DNA of 64,000 bases from Odiellus spinosus (lineage: Eukaryota > Arthropoda > Arachnida > Opiliones > Phalangiidae), in NCBI GenBank assembly GCA_963920705.1, contig OY987228.1:12817187-12881186 (forward strand), in the 5' to 3' direction. How positions within the stretch are numbered: the first letter of the stretch is position 1; each line of letters starts with the position of its first letter. Positions 45,801-58,800 of this stretch are shown piece after piece. The notes beneath the pieces are model-generated. The model was not told where the DNA came from. It saw only the letters and a program-made list of their open reading frames with translations, and searched no databases. The position numbers and the translations under genes are program-made.

Positions 45801-48559
45801 AACATTTAACTTTATAGATATTTCTTCATCCGGAGAATATTATTCCGAAGCAAATACATTATAGTTTTATTTAATTTTACAATTTATTATTTACGCAATT
45901 TTAAATTGGCAATCCATTATAAACTATCTGATGGGTGATCGCAGATGCCCTCGCGACTTTTAAAAGTGTCACAAATTTTAAAATCGGGCGGATAAAGAGA
46001 GATTAAGCTATAGGGGAAAGAGAGAGAGTTAGTGTTAGAGATTAAACCTTTGGGCAAAGTCTGGGAAAACTCTGAGAGCGAATCTAAAAGGGGATTCGAG
46101 TCATATAGTATCAATGGTATTTATTAAAATCGGAAGAGACGGTGTAAATGAGGCATTGAAGAGTCATTGTCAACACAACGGGAACTAGTATACAGTTAGT
46201 TCACGTCGAGGCATCTGGTAACGCGTCATTGGTTTCGGGCCTATCGCTCGCTTCGCTTCGTTCCCGGGACTTATAACACGCTTCATTCTCTCGATTTCCA
46301 CTCATTTATATCGAGTTTATACATTCCTACTATCTATATACGGTAGCCTCTTCCTTCCGCTCGCGTGCGGCCAACTCTCCAAACCAACCAATGATACGGC
46401 TGGAAGCGAACGTGGCAAAATATCTAATACACGCGCCCTTCCAATAAAATTCAGATTTGATTAGATTCGGAAAGTAGAAAATTCTGAATTCCGCAGATGG
46501 TCGGCCACAGTATATATATACGTTATACCACGCAGGAACCAGCATCCTATACTGTTTGTCTAAAATATAGGCCTACATATACGTCACAACGGGGGAGTAA
46601 ATTTTGATAAAGGTTTGATGAAATGGAAAATTTCAGTAAAAGGATTTTTAAGTCTGCGCCTGTAGAAAAGTTTAGCCACCGTACACTGGTGCTCACGGAA
46701 AAACAATCATTTATTTTAAAGGGGCTATATGACAAAATTCCCACTTTTATAAGTCTGACGTGTTCCCAACGTACTGTTCATTCAAGGATTTGAGTCATTG
46801 TTAGAAGGGTAAATAGGGTCACGTGGGCTCTAATATAGTGACATATGAGGTCAAATTAGCTTCTTGAAAGCGATAGGATAACTACTTGAGTGCAAAGAGT
46901 AAGAAATGATAATAACTAGAAAGTATGTCCAGCCGGTTACATGAAAGGAAGAAAAAAAGCCTTAGTATATTTGCAAATAGTGTTATTATTATAATTTTAT
47001 TTTAAAATGAAGTTAGTAATTTTAAGCCCAAAGCTAGGCTTCTTTCATTTCTGAATCGAATTTAAATCTTTGAGGTAATGGATAAAAAATATATGCGGAT
47101 AACTTAAGATGGAATTAACTATTTGGGAAATTATAGGATAATTAAGGACACTGTCGACCAACGCGTTTTCACCGTACCTTTATAGCTAAAAAAGCCCGCA
47201 ATCAGAACGTCGTCCCAGCAATAAAGCGGGAATTACAGGGGGGTGAGGATCAATTCAGTTTTAAAAGGGCAGTTCTTCGGCGCCCCATCACGCACCCTAT
47301 ATACTATTGGCTCAATTTCCGATTTAAGGCTCACACTGCACTGTCCCCCACCCGTTATTGTCTATTTCGAGGGTCTTCCCTACAAATCCTATATGTATAT
47401 AGCATAAATGTGTGTATGGCGAAAATTTCCAAAAAATCAGTATCTATAACGTCTATAAAGCTCAATTTTGCTCGCTGCTATGCTGGGAAAGTTACGGGGA
47501 TTACCAGTAAAGTGTCACGGAGAAATCTTCGTGACATTTGGCTGGCCAGGGGGACATTAGGAATCACTCGGAGTATTCTACGCGTACAAAGATAGATAAC
47601 TCGGATTCTATAAGTCTTTCGTTCACTAGAGATAGTAAAGAGTCTAGTTTCGTACAAGTTTGAATTCTCAAAGAGATATTGACCCTCGGTTGTAAGATAA
47701 AACAATCCCCTTTTCAACCTTTATCGATAATCGAGGCTATATACTTTTGGATTCGATACAGCCAAAAACAAGTTGCTTAAGGACAGAGTTAAAGTTTCCT
47801 AAACTTGATATAGATAGTTGAGTTATGTTAGAACCAAGTTTCTTTGCAGATTAACAGAATATATATTTTGAATTTTAAATTCTAATAACTCTTCGAACAA
47901 ATCCTTCAATTTCAAAATTGCCAATAAAGTAGTTAATTAAGCCAGAAGTGCCCACAAGAAAGCCTAATTATTTCTCAGCGTTGACACTTAAATTGAAGAG
48001 TGTTTTATTTGAATATTTATAAATTAACGGAAATCTAACATTTTGTGGAAATTGGGTCAAATTTAATTTATTAAAAACGTTGTAAGTCGAGTTGCAGTCA
48101 TTTCGCGTTCAACTAACGAACGATAAGTTATCGAATATACGCGTCAACACCATTCAGATTTAAGCGGGCGGTACTCGAAGTTTCTAGAGATAACAGCTGG
48201 AGTAAGAGTCCATCAAAGTCATTATACGAATCGTTAATAATGATACACTTGATAGGCCTTATCGTTAGACGTTTTGACTTTGGATTCAATCTCTATTAAA
48301 CATTATCTGTGTCTATAGGAAACAGCCATTGAAAACGATAAAGGCGTGAAAGATAATATTTTGTTTAACTTGATTCTTTCTAATTATTTCTTAAAATTAA
48401 AAAAGGCGTGTTCACACTATATACTTGGAAACCGTTTGAAATCTTTTTGAAATGGTGCGATTTTACAACCTTTGATCAAGATTCATAAAATGCAAGTATT
48501 TTTAATTTATAAAACTTCAAGCTATGGTAGTTCGGGCTATTCAGGGTCGTAGAGATGGA
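42857..48559. other. Unassigned DNA, no gene seen
   Basis: 5.7 kb without a recognisable gene. GGGGGCTTAGACCCCC near 44893 is self-complementary. AAGTGTCACG/CGTGACATT near 47507-47543 forms a small hairpin. Frames of 60-90 codons, including one of 89 codons (minus, 43777-44046), show no known domain. A CTCF-like core at 45625 is listed separately. Confidence 0.5.
45625..45640 (-). promoter_or_regulatory. CTCF-like site (CAGCGCCACCGCGTGG)
   Basis: The reverse complement CCACGCGGTGGCGCTG matches the animal CTCF core, including the flanking CCAC and GCTG bases. It is the longest match of the seven noted in this window. Motif evidence only. Confidence 0.45.
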
Positions 48560-48680
48560 CAGATTCTTGGCGTTTTTCTTTGAACTGCTTCGAATGTCCC
48601 AGGAGAACTCCGAAAGCCATTCATACACTGTATTTTGGAGTGCTCCGGGAGCAGCCCAAAGAAAAACTCCTTAAGTCAAA
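48560..48680. repeat. Imperfect inverted repeat (~45-bp arms)
   Basis: GGCGTTTTTCTTTGAACTGC (from 48569) through AGGAGAACTCC (ending 48611) pairs with the complement of GGAGTGCTCC...GCAGCCCAAAGAAAAACTCC (48636-48669). The loop is about 24 bases. It could be a small MITE; no target duplication was identified. Confidence 0.6.
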
Positions 48681-49731
48681 TAGTCTGTAAGCTTTATCAT
48701 AATACGGTGGCGACATCCATGAGAATTCGCACGCCGATCAAGCGTCGACTATCTTGAGGTAAAATGGAGGCCAGAATGAAAATAAAGTTTAATTTTCCCT
48801 GATTAAAATCGTAACTCTTAAGAGAATTTTTTACCGACTCAACAACAACTACGGATCAGACAATAAACTATAATCCCAAAGATTCTAAACCGATCACCAT
48901 ATACCGAGAACAAAAATAAAAATCAAACAAGGGTGGGACATTATGGGGCTGAACAATTTTACGGCAAGACACGTGATTTGTTTTCCGATGGTACAACGTA
49001 TACCATTCAGTATCAGTATACCAAATAAAAGTTGGCTCCCATGCAGAACGTCAAGAGATTCCCCAACCACCTTATGGACGAGTATATTCATATATAGGCA
49101 AGGCAAAACCGTGAAAACTCTGCCGATAGAAAGGATGTGAAAAAGACGAAAAAAAAGCTCCCTCCCCTCGTCGGTATACCGTCCCCAAAAGCCTGTCGTT
49201 GTTCGCTGTCACCTCGAATTGAGGAAAATAATGATTTATAAGACCCGGGTAAAAGAGGAAAAAGAAGTTTCACCGTCCATTCGTTATCCCGCGAAGTAAA
49301 ATCTCTAGGCCTATGGAAGTAATACTAGTTCCTTCAAGACTACACCGCTTGGTATACGGACATGTAGAAAAATAAGTAGCTCACCGTTCAGGAAAAAAAA
49401 GGGGGTAGAGAAGGAAAAAGGCCTTGATTAGGACGAATTCGTCGCGAGGGAGCACGCGTAGCTATAGGAAGGTGGGAGGAGCGTTAGGGTTACTCTTTCG
49501 GCACCCATAGCGCCAAATGTATACGGATCCGGGAGATTAGATAATGATACAACCATAGCTTTCAACACTAACCAAGAAACTTACTCTTCAATCTCGAGTC
49601 TAACTTCTTAAAGCCCTACTCACACCATACACTGGAATTACTAAATTTGAATTAACAAAATTATACTTTTTGATCTAAATTTAAGGGACATATAGCTTCT
49701 CCAGCGTACAAAATATGTAAATATCTTGAAT
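48681..49731. other. Unassigned DNA
   Basis: I see no gene. Overlapping opposite-strand frames at 48894-49273 are short and unrecognised. Confidence 0.5.
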
Positions 49732-49921
49732 TACCTCCTGGTACAGAAGACAAAATTTTAGGGAGAGCTCTTGGTACAAAAATTGACTAAACGAAAATGT
49801 TCTAAGGCGAAGAACCGCTAAAATGTGGATCTTCTGTACAAGAACTAAGACTTAAATTCAATGCGCAACCTCATATTGTTCTCCAACTCGGAATTTATGG
49901 TACAACCTTTGTACCAGGAGA
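49732..49921. repeat. Inverted-repeat segment with five GTAC-centred motifs
   Basis: CTCCTGGTACAGAAG (49736-49750) is inverted at 49907-49921 (TTTGTACCAGGAG region). GGTACA or TGTAC also recurs inside at about 49773, 49834 and 49899. This may be a decayed inverted-repeat element with internal repeats. The ends are approximate. Confidence 0.4.
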
Positions 49922-50574
49922 GCACTTTAGTAGAAACTTCGGCCTATATATTTTAATCGTAACAATAGCTTAAAAAATTTCAATTATTTTAAAATTGGGG
50001 GAAAATAGTTTCTTTGAAAATCTGCTTCAAGTTATCTTGAATAAAAATTGATGGTGCGAATAGGGCTTTAGAGATTGATACGAGCGTGTTTAGAATCAAA
50101 TCTGTTGATTTTTCCGAATGATTCGGTGTCCATGGCTAGTGTTAAAGGTTGGACTCTGGTTGACATTAATCAGGATCACCAAGTTCTCTCAGAGGGAAAA
50201 AGTATATATAGGTATATTAAAGGCTACTGGCGCGCTTTAGCTACCTGGTTGATATATCTGGGTCTTAAGGTTTACTTTGATTGTAATAAATCTCGGGGCG
50301 GCATCGTTCTCTCGCTTCTCCTTGATTACAATCGAGTAACCCTCCCACACTCGCTCTCTCTATCCTCGTTGGAAAAAAGGGGACAACGCTTTTAATCCCG
50401 GGGACAATGGCTATACGACTGATTAGAAGGAACTAAAAATAAATGTTAGGTTTCTCACTCTCTCTCTGCTCAGTGCAGGATATGAGATTTCTTACTTTCT
50501 TATATTGTTAGATCGAGTTTCCATTTCGCAGAACTTACAAAAGGAGATCTTATGTTTGATTTCACGAGGACCAC
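49922..50574. other. Unassigned DNA
   Basis: A 106-codon plus-strand frame (50075-50395) is the longest ordinary frame nearby but has no recognised domain. A (TC)n tract lies near 50456-50468. Confidence 0.5.
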
Positions 50575-50672
50575 ATATAGGGCTATTAACAATAATCACC
50601 TGTCTTAATACAGATAAAGATGAATAACAAAATTATGGGCCAACCTTTCATAAGCGTTCTATAATTAATGTA
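50575..50672. mobile_element. Family D element, copy 2 (left part)
   Basis: GCTATTAACAATAATCACCT, CTTAATACAGATAAAGATGA then ATAACAAAATT and CATAAGCGTTCT align with 31097-31165. The right arm seen in copy 1 is missing, so the copy is truncated. Confidence 0.6.
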
Positions 50673-51490
50673 TATTTAAATTGGAAGCCGAAATAAAAGT
50701 AGTCAGTTGACTCACGCGGCAAGACTATAGAACTGTAGGAGTTAATTAAAATTACTCTATAAAAACAAATGGTTATGGGTGTAAAAAACAATTAGGCTTA
50801 ACGAAATAAGTTTCTCACTAAAAATCCCACTTCAACCACCCATGATTTTTACGGACTATTATATAAACAGTATCTACGCGTCATCCACTTTAAAAAATGA
50901 TAGCTCAACACTCTTTAAACATCTCACTGAGCTAGTAAGGTTTCTATAATAATTCACATAATCTGGTGTTCTAGAGAATATTAGAAAACCAAAATGTCAC
51001 CATAAATCTGAGGACGCGAGGATTGGAGGGGAAAAAAAAAGGTTCTTTACTCGTATACTTTAAAAGGTTTTTGGCGACACCTTAAGGCTAGACACTTTTA
51101 TAAGTTTTGATAAATCTAAAAACAGCGTGATTCGCGTTCCTCCATCCCCTTAAAAACTTACAGAATCAGTTGCAGTTTTCAACAAGAGAAAAGCTAGAGT
51201 TTTCTCTATCTCTACTACAGAAGAAATATGATTTCAAAAGGGCACTAGGCTTTCTAAACGCTGTAAACTCTACCTTTAATAACGACTATAAATTCGAGGT
51301 TAGGCAACGCGAGTTGCAATAAAGCCCCGCGTATTTAAACGGGACGTGCTGAGATTCTTCTCCAAGATTAATTCCAAAAGAGACACCCCAACATGCCACT
51401 CGTTTTTATACGCTATATGCTTAGTAAATATATTGTCTCCACAAACTACAGGACAGTATATATATTAGAAGCACGGTATCCAATTGATTT
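50673..51490. other. Unassigned AT-rich DNA
   Basis: I see no gene or bounded repeat. Confidence 0.5.
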
Positions 51491-51756
51491 ATAACGAATT
51501 CAAAATTTCGCTTCAAATTAACGAATTAATTCAAAATTTTCGTTTTAATTCGCTAATTTGAAACGAAAGTTTTGAATTAATTCGCTAATTAATTCAAAAC
51601 TTTCGTTTGCAATTTGGTAATTACAAACGAAAGTTTTGAATTAACTAATTCAAAACTTTCGCTTCAAATTAGCGGATTAATTCAAAACTTTCGTTTCAAC
51701 GTAACGAATTAATTCAAAACTTTCGTTTCAAACTAATGAATTAATTTGAAAATTTG
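51491..51756. repeat. Alternating inverted-repeat thicket of an AATTCAAAACTTTCG motif
   Basis: AATTCAAAACTTTCGTTT, or a near variant, occurs at least five times on the plus strand, and its complement (AAACGAAAGTTTTGAATT) at least twice, within 265 bp. They are joined by TTCGCTAATTTG- and AATTAGCGGA-like linkers. Neighbouring copies in opposite orientation can form several alternative hairpins. It is AT-rich and non-coding. Confidence 0.8.
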
Positions 51757-53339
51757 GTTATAAAATAAGTGGTATAAATGATTAGCTTTATTAATAGGGG
51801 CATATTATAATTACGTATTATTCTCCCCCCCCCCCTTTTTGTTTATAACTTAATAAAAGATATCAGAAAATGATTACTGTATTTATACTAAAAGGATGCT
51901 GTAGCATTGTACGTGCTTAAACTTTTAAACTTATATAAAACATAAATGTTAGGATAAAACTCTCAGGTAGAGACATAGTTGGTTATATACGTGAATAAGC
52001 TTGATCCTAGATTGTACGGGATTGGTGGAAGTTTTAAGGTTTAGATTGGTTCTCTCACTCTCTCTTTGGAGAGTAGGGCTAGCAGCCGGCTTTGGATGGC
52101 ACTGAGTAATGTCTGTTTCCGAGTTTCCCGAAGAGTTTTAAGAGATCCTCCCCTGTTTTCTATACATGGCAAAAACTTTTCTTTTTTTTATTCCCAACTT
52201 CCCAAAAGCTGGATGGTTTCGCTATCTACGCTGCTTCAGCGAAATCTTCCTTTTCTAGGGGATTTCTCTAAGTGCTCCGTAGAAATCCCTTTGGCAGGGA
52301 TAAATCGTTTCCGAGAGGAGATGGATATGGTGGATAAAGAAGATAGGGGGTAAAATGCATCGCTTGCCCCGTTCTCCTTATTTCTTTAAAAAATCTTCGC
52401 TAAGGTTTTTTATCCTATGAGATTAGTCTACAATTCCTTATCTCTTCTATACAGTAAAAAATAGTTCTTGTCGGTGGAGGGATACGCGCATTATATCAAT
52501 TGAGAAGCGTACAGGTACGGGGAAACTTGTACAGAAATAATTATGTCATCATTTTAAGCGTTCCAACTCAGTGAAAAAATTAATTGCGGAAAATACGGTA
52601 TTTCAATAAGTACATCTGGTACTTCTATAGGCCAATATAATAAGCCAATCAAATCTCGTCTTTATAGCTAACTATTAAGCCAACATTATACAAACCCCCA
52701 AAAAGGTGGCGCCACATCTTCCAATAAAAAATCTAAATTCTTTTAATCCTTTTAATCGCGTCAAATTAATCTAACTTCACGATTACGAAAGAATTGAATA
52801 ATCAAATCCAATTTTACTTGTCAGTATCTACTATACTCTCTCTACTTACATGGATACTTTTTTTAGGGTTAGTAGTTAATTTTTACCATTAATCAAATTA
52901 TTTCGTAATATAAACAAAATTTATTTTTATATCCTATAATACGAGGTAATTGCCCTAATGAAGTGTATTTTTATTTTTAAGTGATGGCCATCTTTAGAAC
53001 GTAAAACTTCCTATTGATAAATTAAGTTTACTATTCCAAAAGAGAGGTTATAAAGTAGATGTTTTTTCTAAATCGTTAAGATCATTAATTTCAGTGTTAA
53101 AATTATCTTTCTAACTGACTAAGGTGTTCTTTACACCTAATTAATTATACGATTAATAACAACAAACTAACTAAATGTCATGTGTACTTTAAGAACATCT
53201 TTAGAATATTTTCAACACTCGTTAACCTTAATTAGTTATTTCAACTTTTTTCCTTGACACTTTGGACCAGATTACTAATTTCTTAACCTTTCCATGACTC
53301 TATAGACGAATTTTAAAATTATTTGAACTGCTCATAAAA
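51757..53339. other. Unassigned DNA with a CTCF-like core
   Basis: C11 lies at 51825-51835. A 95-codon frame at 52066-52353 has no known domain. AGGTGGCGCCAC at 52704-52715 is a CTCF-like core. Two CCAAT strings occur nearby (about 52631 and 52645), but no gene start is visible. Confidence 0.5.
52704..52715 (+). promoter_or_regulatory. CTCF-like core (AGGTGGCGCCAC)
   Basis: It contains AGGTGGCGC, the central CTCF bases, and is partly palindromic. Motif evidence only. Confidence 0.3.
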
Positions 53340-53674
53340 GTTTAGACAGAAGCCGATGAAACCCTCCTTTGTAGTCTATTACTCCCGGGTCTTGTCTACC
53401 CCTCTCTGTATGGGTTAGTTTCAAAAAGCGCGATTCGTACGCCTTTTCGGAGCGGGAGTTCGTCGAGCGAATATCTCTAGCAGCCTTGGAGTTCGTCAAA
53501 AAAACGTCGTTGTTTGATGAGAGAGAGAATTTCCAATTTTCCGTAGACAGGGGGTATGAAGTAGGACCCCTCCGATCTCGTAAAATTAGGAATTTTACCA
53601 TACAGAGAGGAGCGCTATATGGAGCATTAGAGTAGTAGACTTCAAAGGAGGGTTTCATCGGCTTCTGGTTTAGA
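53340..53674. mobile_element. Fold-back MITE with perfect 7-bp target duplication (GTTTAGA)
   Basis: The body is 53347-53667 (321 bp). Both ends read inward CAGAAGCCGATGAAACCCTC followed by CTTTG(T/A)AGTCTA. A second paired block further in is CCTCTCTGTATGG (left, from about 53400) against its complement (about 53598-53610). GTTTAGA lies directly outside each end (53340-53346, 53668-53674). A 108-codon minus-strand frame covers most of it but has no transposase features and is incidental. The length and 7-bp duplication match the elements at 4.75 and 34.82 kb. Confidence 0.85.
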
Positions 53675-55516
53675 TAAAATTTAAAACCCTATATATAATC
53701 TAACCAAGACATGAGAAAACCCCAGAAGGCATAATTCAACCTGACATTAAACTCTAACAATGCACCAAATTTGACCCCTACTTGACCTTGATTAATCAAA
53801 ACTTAAAAAAAGTTTGATCTTGAATGTAACAGATATATAAAAATAGGAACTAAAGAATTTTTTTTTTTTTTCAAGTTTCGTCACTTCCAATATTTCTTTC
53901 TAGCGTAAAAAGTCTCATCCGAAACAAGTTTCAGAGTTCTTTTTGTACGAGTTTTGGACAGATTCCCTGGTACTATATATATACTATGGTTGCTGGGAGA
54001 CTAGGGGAATCTTTCTCTATCTATTGTCAGAAAAGTAGCCAGTAGCCAACAGAAATAGAAGAGGAGAAAAGAGAGAGCTCAAAACGGAAATGTTCCGAGA
54101 CGGAAAACGGCTTCTACTTCAAATGTTCCGAAATATTTTCAAAAGTGAAGGAAAAATAAAGATTTTTTCGACAAACGGGAAGATGCGGATGAAAAAAAAA
54201 ATCTATAGAAAAATCTGATGGGAAACAAACACAAAAGGAAACTTTTATCAAAGTCTGATAAAAAGTTTATATTTCCCATGACTAACTGGCCACTTTTGAT
54301 AAGATTTCAGGATTTTGTTCGATTTATTTGCTTCGAATTAAAATTTAGAGAAACTAAATAGGATTTTACAATAGGTGTTGGAAATTTATTATAAAAAATT
54401 AATTGTTGTTTTAGAAGATTCAATATTAATCGTTAATTTCCGCACGGTTTCTTAATATTGTAAAATAATATTATTATATATGGAATTAGTTCTAAATGTG
54501 CGTGCACTAATTGTACAAAACATTGCTAAAGATTCAGATTTGGCATAGAATTAAACTAATTAACTTAAAATTAGAACAGTTTTGTTCAGAGTGCAGTTAC
54601 GGGGCATACTTGTGCGTGTAATTAGCATCTACAATTCATTGATCACGTGACAAGATTTGTCCAATTTAAGGTTGTTAATGACGTTATATTTGGTTCTCAA
54701 AGTGTCAAGTACGAACTTGGCTAACTAAAATTAATATTTTAGAATAATATCGGTTATAACTTCAAAAAGCCTAATTTTAGCTTAAGAATTAATAACACTA
54801 ATCCTACTTAATAATTATCTAAAAGACCCCAAAATTTAATTTTTAGAAAAATCTATATATAACAGCACACTTTCCACGAACTGAAAAATTCAATATCCCG
54901 GTAAGACCTAGTGCGCCATCTACCCTCAACTTCGGTAAAAAAAATATTAAAAGATAAGATAAAAAAGTTTTACAACGTTTATTTAATATCAGGTTTCCAG
55001 AAGATAAATTATCTCGTATATAATTAACTATCATTATATTCAGCTAGAGTTTTCTATATTTTATAAGCGAGAAGACGACAAGGAGTAGATTAGACGGTAG
55101 AGCAAACTCCGAATGGTTTCAATCATAGGGCATAGACAGGTCATAAATTAGGGCTCCCAAATATTTATATATTATTAAAAATACGTCACACGGGTCGGAA
55201 ATTGGGAAAGGAGAGAATAAATCTGGAAATAGTTAAGGTTCCCAAAGTCGTAGATCATACAACGCGAGCAATTTATTCACGCCTAACGCCAAAATTATAA
55301 AAGTTCCAGTTTCCTAAACTCATTTTTCACTAGTTTCCTTTTACACGTATCCATCCGTGTATAAGTATGCTCACCCCGAGATAAATTAGCCCAAAAGGTT
55401 CCGGGGGAAGGGGGTTAGCCCCCCACATCAACCAGGCATATATACCCCTTTCCCTACTTCAAAGAGTTAGTTGCTTTGTATTTTAAAATACTATTTATAT
55501 TATTGCCATATTTTTA
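53675..55516. other. Unassigned AT-rich DNA with a hairpin and CTCF-like core
   Basis: GAAACTTTTATCA (54238-54250) pairs with TGATAAAAAGTTT (54256-54268) inside an outer GATGGGAAA/TTTCCCATG pair. A CTCF-like GTGCGCCATCTAC lies at 54911. AGGAGTAGATTAGACGG and GCAAACTCCGAATGG near 55080-55120 look like a decayed family A end. No gene recognised. Confidence 0.5.
54911..54923 (-). promoter_or_regulatory. CTCF-like core (GTGCGCCATCTAC)
   Basis: The reverse complement GTAGATGGCGCAC carries the TAGATGGCGC core. A weaker relative, GGTGCCATCTAC, lies 2 kb away at 56912. Confidence 0.35.
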
Positions 55517-55885
55517 AACAAGGTTCGTATATAACATTGAAAGTTAATTTCCCTGACCATTTCTAAATAATTTCCCTAACCAATTTTTATATTTTTTCAC
55601 GAATTTCTTATGGGCGAGTTCTTGGCAATTCCCACATTTTATTTGACAGTTTAACAATCAGGGTCGATATATTTTACTAAGAATATGAGAAAACATTTTA
55701 ATCTGTAGGCAAATAGTTTCAATTAATGATAATTATTGAACAAATAATTTGTCAACCAATTATAAACAGTTCCTAAAAGTGTACAAGAATGTTTAACTTC
55801 TCTGACCATTTGGGGCTTATTATCAATTTCCCTGCCCTTTTGGGCCAATTTCCAAATTCCCAGACTTTTTGAAGTTATAATAACG
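55517..55885. mobile_element. Family C hAT-like non-autonomous element, copy 3
   Basis: The start AAGGTTCGTATATAACATTG resembles the CAGGGTTCATACA end. It runs into TAATTTCCCTGACCATTTCT, and TTTCCCT(G/A)ACC-type motifs recur through to CCCAGACTTTTTGAAG near 55875. AT-rich DNA separates them. Neither end has the exact CAGGG, so the copy is diverged. It has no coding capacity. Confidence 0.5.
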
Positions 55886-58800
55886 ATTTAAACGGAAACT
55901 ATGAACTAAAAATGGGACAGCTTTTGATTTAATTTTAGGAATCGGCACCAACAATTATGAATAATATTTCTAACCACTTTTAAGCAACAATCTAGTGCTT
56001 AATTTAAATTCTGAAGACGACAAGGGTTTGAATTTGGTTTAAAATAAATACATTTTTGTATGAACCTTGATTTAACTAAAATATAATTTAAAAGTTTAAG
56101 GTATTCCGAAATAAAAATATGATGTTAATAACCCCTTTAACCTATAGGTTATATTATATCCTGGTACGACCCAGGTTAGTGTACACTATCCATACTCCGG
56201 GTCTATTACCCTTCTCTCCAGATTCTCTCGGTACGTATTACACAATAAACAGTGTGCGGTATTGAAATATACGAGTGTCAGATTAAACTGAACCCACTAA
56301 AACACACATTATCCTCTGATGAATGTTCAGTCAACGAAAAGGGGGTATACGTAGCACACCGAAACATTTTTCAACAGCCTGAGATAAAGCTTCCTTCTCC
56401 CCTCCCCCGACTTCTCTGGTACCGAAATGAGACAAGGACTTCTAACGGAGATAAAACAGTAGATGGGGTGAGGGGGGAACTATATACGAATGGGGTTTAA
56501 AGGGGGGACAAGGGGGCTTTAGATGAAACCTAAAGCTTGATCAATAACCTAGGATCTATTCGCAGTTACGTTTTACCCCCAAAAACTAAAATAAAAAGAA
56601 AGGTATACATAAATGATGATTTTTAAAGGTATTTAATCTTAATTAAGTTAAGAACTATATAATAGGGTTGATATACAACAATTAGAAAACCAATTTCGCT
56701 AAATTTTTCAGGTTTAAAAACAGTTCACACAAACTATAAATTTTTACCAAATTCGCCGATTTTAAGTTTGTGTCAACTATAGGGTTATTGTAGTTTAGGC
56801 TTAAGTACTCGTTTTTCCATAAATTTTGGGCAATTCAGAATTTGTTTAGAAGTAATTTAAGCTTATTAGCATATTTGACACCCTAACCTTAAAATTATTG
56901 AACTACGTAGTGGTGCCATCTACCCACTCAAGGAGATAACAAAACCCAACTAATCACAATTAAGATAAAATTCGTAACTAATACATTTTTGAAACCAAAT
57001 TTAATTATTATTATCACCAATAACCGAAATAAGGAAACGCAATTATCTTAATTAACAACATTATACGGGTCTTGCTTCGATTAGTCTATTACACCCATAA
57101 TTATGCAACGAAAAAAAACCATTGAACCATGTATATCCCCCAAAATAATTGTTAGTCTAAAACCATAAATTAAAATCAGTTTCAGATTTCAGAACGCACA
57201 AAGCTATATCAATTATATTCTCTTCGTAAAGAATAATAGCATAACCAAATCTGGGGCGTAGAGATACATAATATTACACCTGATGCGGGAAAAAGTAGTA
57301 AAAAAACATATGAAAATGTCTTCTTAAATATCTCAATGTTTTCAATAATTTTGTCAAGTGTTTAAATAATTAAAACAAATTCATCCGAAAAATTAAGAGA
57401 TCGTAGAACGTTTGTAATTTTTCTACGATTCAAGAGTCACGTGACATGATTTGCTCCGTAAAAGTTAGCTATCGATTTATCGAGGACTTTTAGATCAGAT
57501 CGAACACTGACCCGCTGAAAACCCAGTGTGAAATTATCCAAAATTCGAACTAGTCTAAATTTTCAAAACATTCGTTTCTAGACTAACCATTAACTCAAAG
57601 AAACGAATAATATAAAACATAGCTTATAGCGATTTGTACGCGCTGAAATCTAAGCCTGATTCGAACAATATCAGTAAAGTTTTGGCAAAGGCCTACCTTT
57701 AGAAGCATGACATGCAAAGGATCCAAGCAAGCCAGTAGAAAAGGCGTATTTTGGTAGGGGGGTTCGATCTGGGCTGGGTTCTCGCTAACATCTCCCGCTC
57801 TTTTCTCATGCACGGGCAAAGGCAGGACAACTGGGTTCACGCAGAGACGGGCTCCTCCTATAGGCAAACGGAGGCATTAATTATACAAAAGCTATATAGC
57901 CCAAAGGAAAAATACTACACCGCCCTTCATATAGTTTGGTATACAATAACTACAATCTTTGAAGGTGTAAAATTTTCTAAAAAAAAACCTGTTTCTCTAT
58001 ATGAATTTCCCTTCATTTCTAGCCAGTAACTGACACTATTTTAACTTCAAAATAACTTTTAAACAACTTTCTTTCAAAACCTTTTGTATCTATAATGGAA
58101 GGACTAATTTAAAGATTTCAGAAACCAATTCGTCTTTGTCCTGCGGGTGTCAAAATAAAGTTAACACCTTAGAAACTTAATTTAGCTGTTGAGAATTTAA
58201 GAAAGAGAGAGAGAGAGTGGGTTGTAAAAGTTTCGAGGGATATTACCTGCCGAATGTTAAAATTAATGGGAATTTTTTAGGCCTATAAGATCTTCAGAAG
58301 ATACTAGTTAGTACCATAAATTTATTTAGCTATTTTATATATCATAATAGGGGGGGGGGGGGGGGCAAGAATTTAATCACTCCATGAATATTAATTATAC
58401 AATGAAATTAGGTTAATGCAGTATTATATATATGAATAAATATTAAATATGATCAGACCTGATCAAGCATTACGTTACGCCTCTATTTAATAATTAAGAT
58501 CATATGATAAAAGCATGCAGGGAGAGAAATGACCTTTGCTAATTTTTTGTCTTTAGATTTTTCTTATTTTATTAATTGTCCCTTCAACTTAATTGTAATA
58601 TTCAGTGAAATTTCCCTCGTGATACATTATTAACGAAAACAAAACCCTCCCATCAACTAAAACAAATCTTCATTCAAAAATCAAAACGAACTAAAAAAAC
58701 TGAAACTAAAAAAATACACCCTTTCATATATCCGTTCATGATTTTTAAATAACCACAATTAAAAGCATGCAAAACACACATAATTAAATAAAAACCCTGA

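Noticed and set aside
53332-53658. 108-codon minus-strand frame
   Set aside because: It lies almost wholly inside a fold-back element with 7-bp target duplications and shows no transposase motif.
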